From: Symbiodinium natans
Lineage: Eukaryota > Sar > Dinophyceae > Suessiales > Symbiodiniaceae
NCBI GenBank assembly: GCA_905221605.1
Contig: CAJNDS010002190.1
Location: 2,247,788-2,311,787 of the forward strand
Direction: 5' to 3'
Length of the DNA: 64,000 nt
Positions within the stretch are counted from its first letter, which is position 1. Every line of letters begins with the position of its first letter. The notes beneath the pieces are model-generated. The model saw only the letters and a program-made list of their open reading frames with translations, made no database searches and was not told where the DNA came from. The position numbers and the translations under genes were made by a program. Of the stretch, positions 61,530 to 64,000 are shown in pieces.

Positions 61530-61600
61530 GCCATTGTCAATGACATTTCGCTACCGCCCGTCGCCCGAAGCGACGGATGGCCAGCAGGGTGTTCCCAACG
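61530..61600 (+). CDS. Exon with the last PDZ strand
   Basis: Acceptor TCTTCTGTGCGAG; donor GTACCA. The split codon AG|G gives R, followed by PLSMTFRYRPSPEATDGQQG: RPLSMTFR is the expected final PDZ strand after LLMNPS. The intron before it holds CCCTATAA and CCCTAAA units, showing that such repeats lie in an intron of a real gene. Phase 2 in, 1 out. Confidence 0.65.
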
Positions 61601-61813
61601 GTACCACGGCTCTGGGATTCGCACTTTTTAGGGTTTAGGGTTTCAGGGTTTAGGGTTTAGGGTTCAGGGTTTAGGGTTCAGGGCTTATGAGGCGAAGGGA
61701 CCCCTAAACCCCGAAATCTGAAACCCTCAAGAAAACGTCTTGCTGACCCGCTTCGCCCTACCTCCCCAAACCTTCCGCAAACCCTACCCTGAGAAGTTTT
61801 TAGGGGTAAGGGT

Positions 61814-61925
61814 TCTTGAAGGTGCATGATACTTAAAACCCAGTTAAAGCATCTGCACTTACAACCCACTTGGGTAAAAATCACAGTAAAAAGTGGGTTA
61901 GTAAGATAAAGGTATTTGGGTCTTG
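61814..61925. mobile_element. Foldback/MITE element, family A copy 7 (degenerate)
   Basis: CTTGAAGGTGCATGATACTT at the left; inner CCAGTTAAAGCATCTGCACT; the right end is largely decayed. Confidence 0.5.
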
Positions 61926-62046
61926 GGTTTAGGATCAAGAGGCTACTGTACTTGTAGGATCGAGGGTTTAGGGTTTCTCCCGCAGGTGAGACTTTCCAAC
62001 AAGCGCGAGGCTCCCACCTGGAAGCATGCGGTTTAGGGTTTTGGGA

Positions 62047-62115
62047 TGTTGTGGGTTTAGGGTTTAGGGTTTAGGGTTTAGGGTTTAGGGTTTAGGGTTT
62101 AGGGTTTAGGGTTTA
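62047..62115 (-). repeat. TTTAGGG array
   Basis: About ten clean units. Confidence 0.9.
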
Positions 62116-62573
62116 GGGGTTTTTTGGGTACCACATCAGCCCTAAACTGACGTTGATTTGGATCCATTTGCACAGAGCCCGGGTCGCTAACCTCTTTACA
62201 GCCCTAAACCCCAAACCCTAAACCCCAAACCCTAAACCCTAAACCTTAAACCCTAAACCCCAAACCCCAAACCCTAAACCTTTGTTTTTTTTTGAATACG
62301 GGCCTCGCGAGTCCACCGTAGAAGTCCCTGCAGGACAGGCCCCTGCAGCCGGAGGGTTTAGGGTTTAGGGTTTAGGGCTTCTTTCCCTCTGGGTGACCTG
62401 TCGGATAGGCTGGTGAATCTGGACCCTGCGCCATGCACAGCTTAAGGGGGAGGAGTTCATGGGGGGGCAGGTACCTAGGGAACCTCAGGGAAGCTTAGGG
62501 AGCCTTAGGGAGCAGCGGGGAGTAATCGCTTATCAGGGAACCTTGGGTTGAATACCCTGCTTGAACCTTCCCG

Positions 62574-62740
62574 CCCTAAACCCTAAACCCTAAACCCTAA
62601 ACCCTAAACCCTAAACCCTAAACCCTAAACCCTAAACCCTAAACCCTAAACCCTAAACCCTAAACCCTAAACCCTAAGCCCTAAACCCTAAACCCTAAAC
62701 CCTAAACCCTAAACCCTAAACCCTAAACCCTAAACCCCAT
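62574..62740 (+). repeat. CCCTAAA array, 24 units
   Basis: Among the longest clean arrays in the window, ending 20 bases before the acceptor of the next exon. Confidence 0.95.
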
Positions 62741-62760
62741 GCCATCTCCCCCCCCTTCAG

Positions 62761-62847
62761 AACCCTTTTCAAGCCGAGGGATCATCGACCTCAGGGACCT
62801 CAAGCGCCTTCTCGAGGCCCTTTCGAACCACGCAGAGGGCCTGAACG
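62761..62847 (+). CDS. Exon-like island with an EF-hand-like helix
   Basis: Acceptor CATCTCCCCCCCCTTCAG; donor GTTTTGG. In phase it reads PFSSRGIIDLRDLKRLLEAL, then SNHAEGLN. The run RGIIDLRDLKRLLEAL resembles the end of an EF-hand loop and its exiting helix (G-x-I-x-x-x-D/E-L-x-x-L-L). Phase 1 in, 1 out, matching the PDZ exon before it. Confidence 0.6.
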
Positions 62848-62879
62848 GTTTTGGAGTTGGTTTTACTCTTCGTGTTTTT

Positions 62880-63015
62880 TCCATATTATTATTATTATAT
62901 ATATACTTGCCCACTCTTGGCAGGTTCTAAGCTTTTTTGCTCCAGTTGTGTATACTATATATTATTAGACTAATAATAATACAATTTATATTAATATGAT
63001 ATAGATATAATGGTA
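62880..63015. repeat. AT-rich stretch with TAT repeats
   Basis: TTATTATTATTA, TATATATA and ATTATTAGAC-type sequence in an intron. No gene. Confidence 0.7.
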
Positions 63016-63029
63016 TTTGTGTCTGCCTT

Positions 63030-63900
63030 GTTTAGGCCCGAGGTTTGAGTCTCAGGACCAGTAGCCATGTGCAAAATCCCCAAAGCCCGAGTCCCACTTA
63101 ACCAGTTTTGAGTTTGAAAGCCCGAGTCTCACTTAACCAAGTGCCCGGCCGAGTCCGAGTTTTGGGACCTAACCACCCTTCCTTTCGTCCATGTTCTGCC
63201 GAACCACACCATCGTCGTTGAAGCAACCATGCCGGGGCCTCTGTGTGTTTGTTGTAGGGTTTAGTGGGGGGTGGGTGGGCCCGAGACCAAGACTTCAACC
63301 CCCAACCCCTAATAAGCCCACAGGGACCCTGTACCCTAAACCCGGACCTTTAAGCCCGAGACTCTAAGCCCGATATTAAGTTTAAGCCCGAGTAAGCCCG
63401 AAACCCCAGCAAACCCCCTGAGCTTTCGACAACGGCGACTTCGCTGGCCGAGTCCGAGGTGGGGGAGCTGTGCTCGAACATGCCCGAGTTTTGGGCGTGT
63501 TCGTCACAGCTCCAAGCCGATGCTGTGCTCAGACAGTGCCCAAGTGCACTGTTTGTCACAGCATCACAAAAAGGTTCATGCTCATTCAGGGCCCGAGTCC
63601 GAGGGCCTTGGATGTCATGTGCCACGTGCCATGTGGTTTAAAAATTTAGTGCTACGAGTTCGCCCGGGGCCTCAGCTTGCCCGAGGCATCCGCGGGAGCC
63701 CGAGACCGAGCCTAAACCCGAAACCCTAAACCCTAAACCCTAAACCCGGGCATTCGGAGTTTGAGGAAAGTAGGAATGACTGTCTGAGTGCCTTGACATT
63801 GAGTTCCCGAGACGTAGGCTCCAACCCGAGATGTTATTTCTATCAACCCAGGTCCATGCTGGCCACAGCGATCGAGCCTTCTGGCCCGAGGATGTGCCAA
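63030..63900 (+). repeat. GCCCGAG-rich dispersed motif region
   Basis: The heptamer GCCCGAG, often as GCCCGAGTCC or TAAGCCCGA, occurs at least a dozen times in both coding-like and intronic sequence, while CCCTAAA becomes rare. Confidence 0.65.
63410..63573 (+). CDS. Exon-like island, two open frames
   Basis: Bounded by AACCCCAG and GTTCATG. In phase 1 in, 0 out, it begins NPLSFRQRRLRWPSPRWGSC. An alternative start at 63423 in another frame reads LSTTATSLAESEVGELCSNM, which looks more like ordinary protein. Frame unresolved. Confidence 0.4.
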
Positions 63901-64000
63901 GCCCAGTTCAGCACACAGTTGTCATTGGCGTGCTTGTGTTTGCAGTTGGAAACCTCCTAGTCGAAAGTCAGGGCTCAAGGCCACTGCCAGCAGAACCCAT
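63852..64000 (+). CDS. Exon-like island open to the right edge, hydrophobic segment
   Basis: Acceptor TATCAACCCAG. Reads VHAGHSDRAFWPEDVPSPVQ, then HTVVIGVLVFAVGNLLVESQ, and continues open to base 64000. The middle is hydrophobic enough for a membrane or buried segment. Phase 0 in. Confidence 0.5.

Larger units (their letters stand above)
16619..64000 (+). other. Inferred long intron-rich host gene region (exon islands between repeat arrays)
   Basis: Short GC-rich islands recur between the repeat arrays. They are open in at least one frame, read like ordinary protein, start after AG and end before GT or GC. Long runs can be joined in consistent phase: 17250-18565, 19580-23293, 37062-50166, 51348-59927 and 60840-64000. 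The recognisable domains are an EF-hand loop (59.9 kb), a PDZ domain (60.8-61.6 kb) and an EF-hand-like helix (62.8 kb). GT, GC and GA 5' splice sites are all known in dinoflagellates. One giant gene or several neighbouring genes on the same strand would both fit. Exon limits were picked by eye, and phase agreement was partly a criterion, so individual borders are uncertain. Confidence 0.6.

Noticed and set aside
16619-63750. A CRISPR array
   Set aside because: Repeats are head-to-tail heptamers without regular unique spacers, in a eukaryotic genome.
15870-64000. A true chromosome end or subtelomere with real telomeric tracts
   Set aside because: Arrays are short, in both orientations, variant-rich and separated by unique exon-like sequence. 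No terminal tract is present. A subtelomeric position cannot be excluded, but the sequence does not show one.

Overview
The window looks like nuclear DNA of a dinoflagellate, probably a Symbiodiniaceae-like one. Three observations support this. The 19 bases at 4301-4319 are identical to the 3' part of the dinoflagellate spliced leader. The LINE-type reverse transcriptase resembles those of dinoflagellates. The telomere-type heptamer CCCTAAA/TTTAGGG is scattered through almost the whole window. No species can be named from sequence alone.

Layout. (1) 1-3508: two long intronless reading frames, overlapping and in different frames, T-rich and unlike the rest. A hairpin-bearing 3' tail with an A-run ends at about 3931. 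The proteins are not recognised; an integrated RNA-virus-like insert is one possibility. (2) About 4300-13700, perhaps to 15869: a multi-gene retroelement free of telomere-like repeats. It has a spliced-leader relic at its 5' end, two ORF1-type proteins joined by an ATGA overlap, and an endonuclease/reverse transcriptase/RNase H protein separated from the second ORF1 by one in-frame TGA. Downstream are a membrane-anchored coiled-coil protein and a 2-oxoglutarate/Fe(II) oxygenase-like protein. (3) About 16.6-64 kb: at first sight only degenerate telomere repeats, foldback elements, homopolymers and microsatellites. Read closely, short GC-rich islands of about 30-240 bases between the arrays are open, exon-like, bounded by AG and GT/GC, and can be joined in consistent phase over long runs. 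I infer a very long, intron-rich host gene (or genes) on the + strand, with an EF-hand exon near 59.9 kb, a PDZ domain assembled from three exons at 60.8-61.6 kb, and an EF-hand-like helix at 62.8 kb. (4) 40.97-42.24 kb: an AT-rich island with two intronless, giant-virus-like genes lying inside one of these introns.

Main discovery candidate. The repeat arrays have polarity relative to the exons: TTTAGGG-type arrays usually follow an exon (several introns begin GTTTAGGG) and CCCTAAA-type arrays usually precede one. Each such intron would therefore carry complementary ends that could pair in the pre-mRNA and bring the splice sites together. At least two foldback elements lie directly at exon edges and may supply splice sites.

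Limits. Exon edges were chosen by eye. Many alternative AG/GT choices exist, the phase chains were partly selected for, and no transcript evidence is available.
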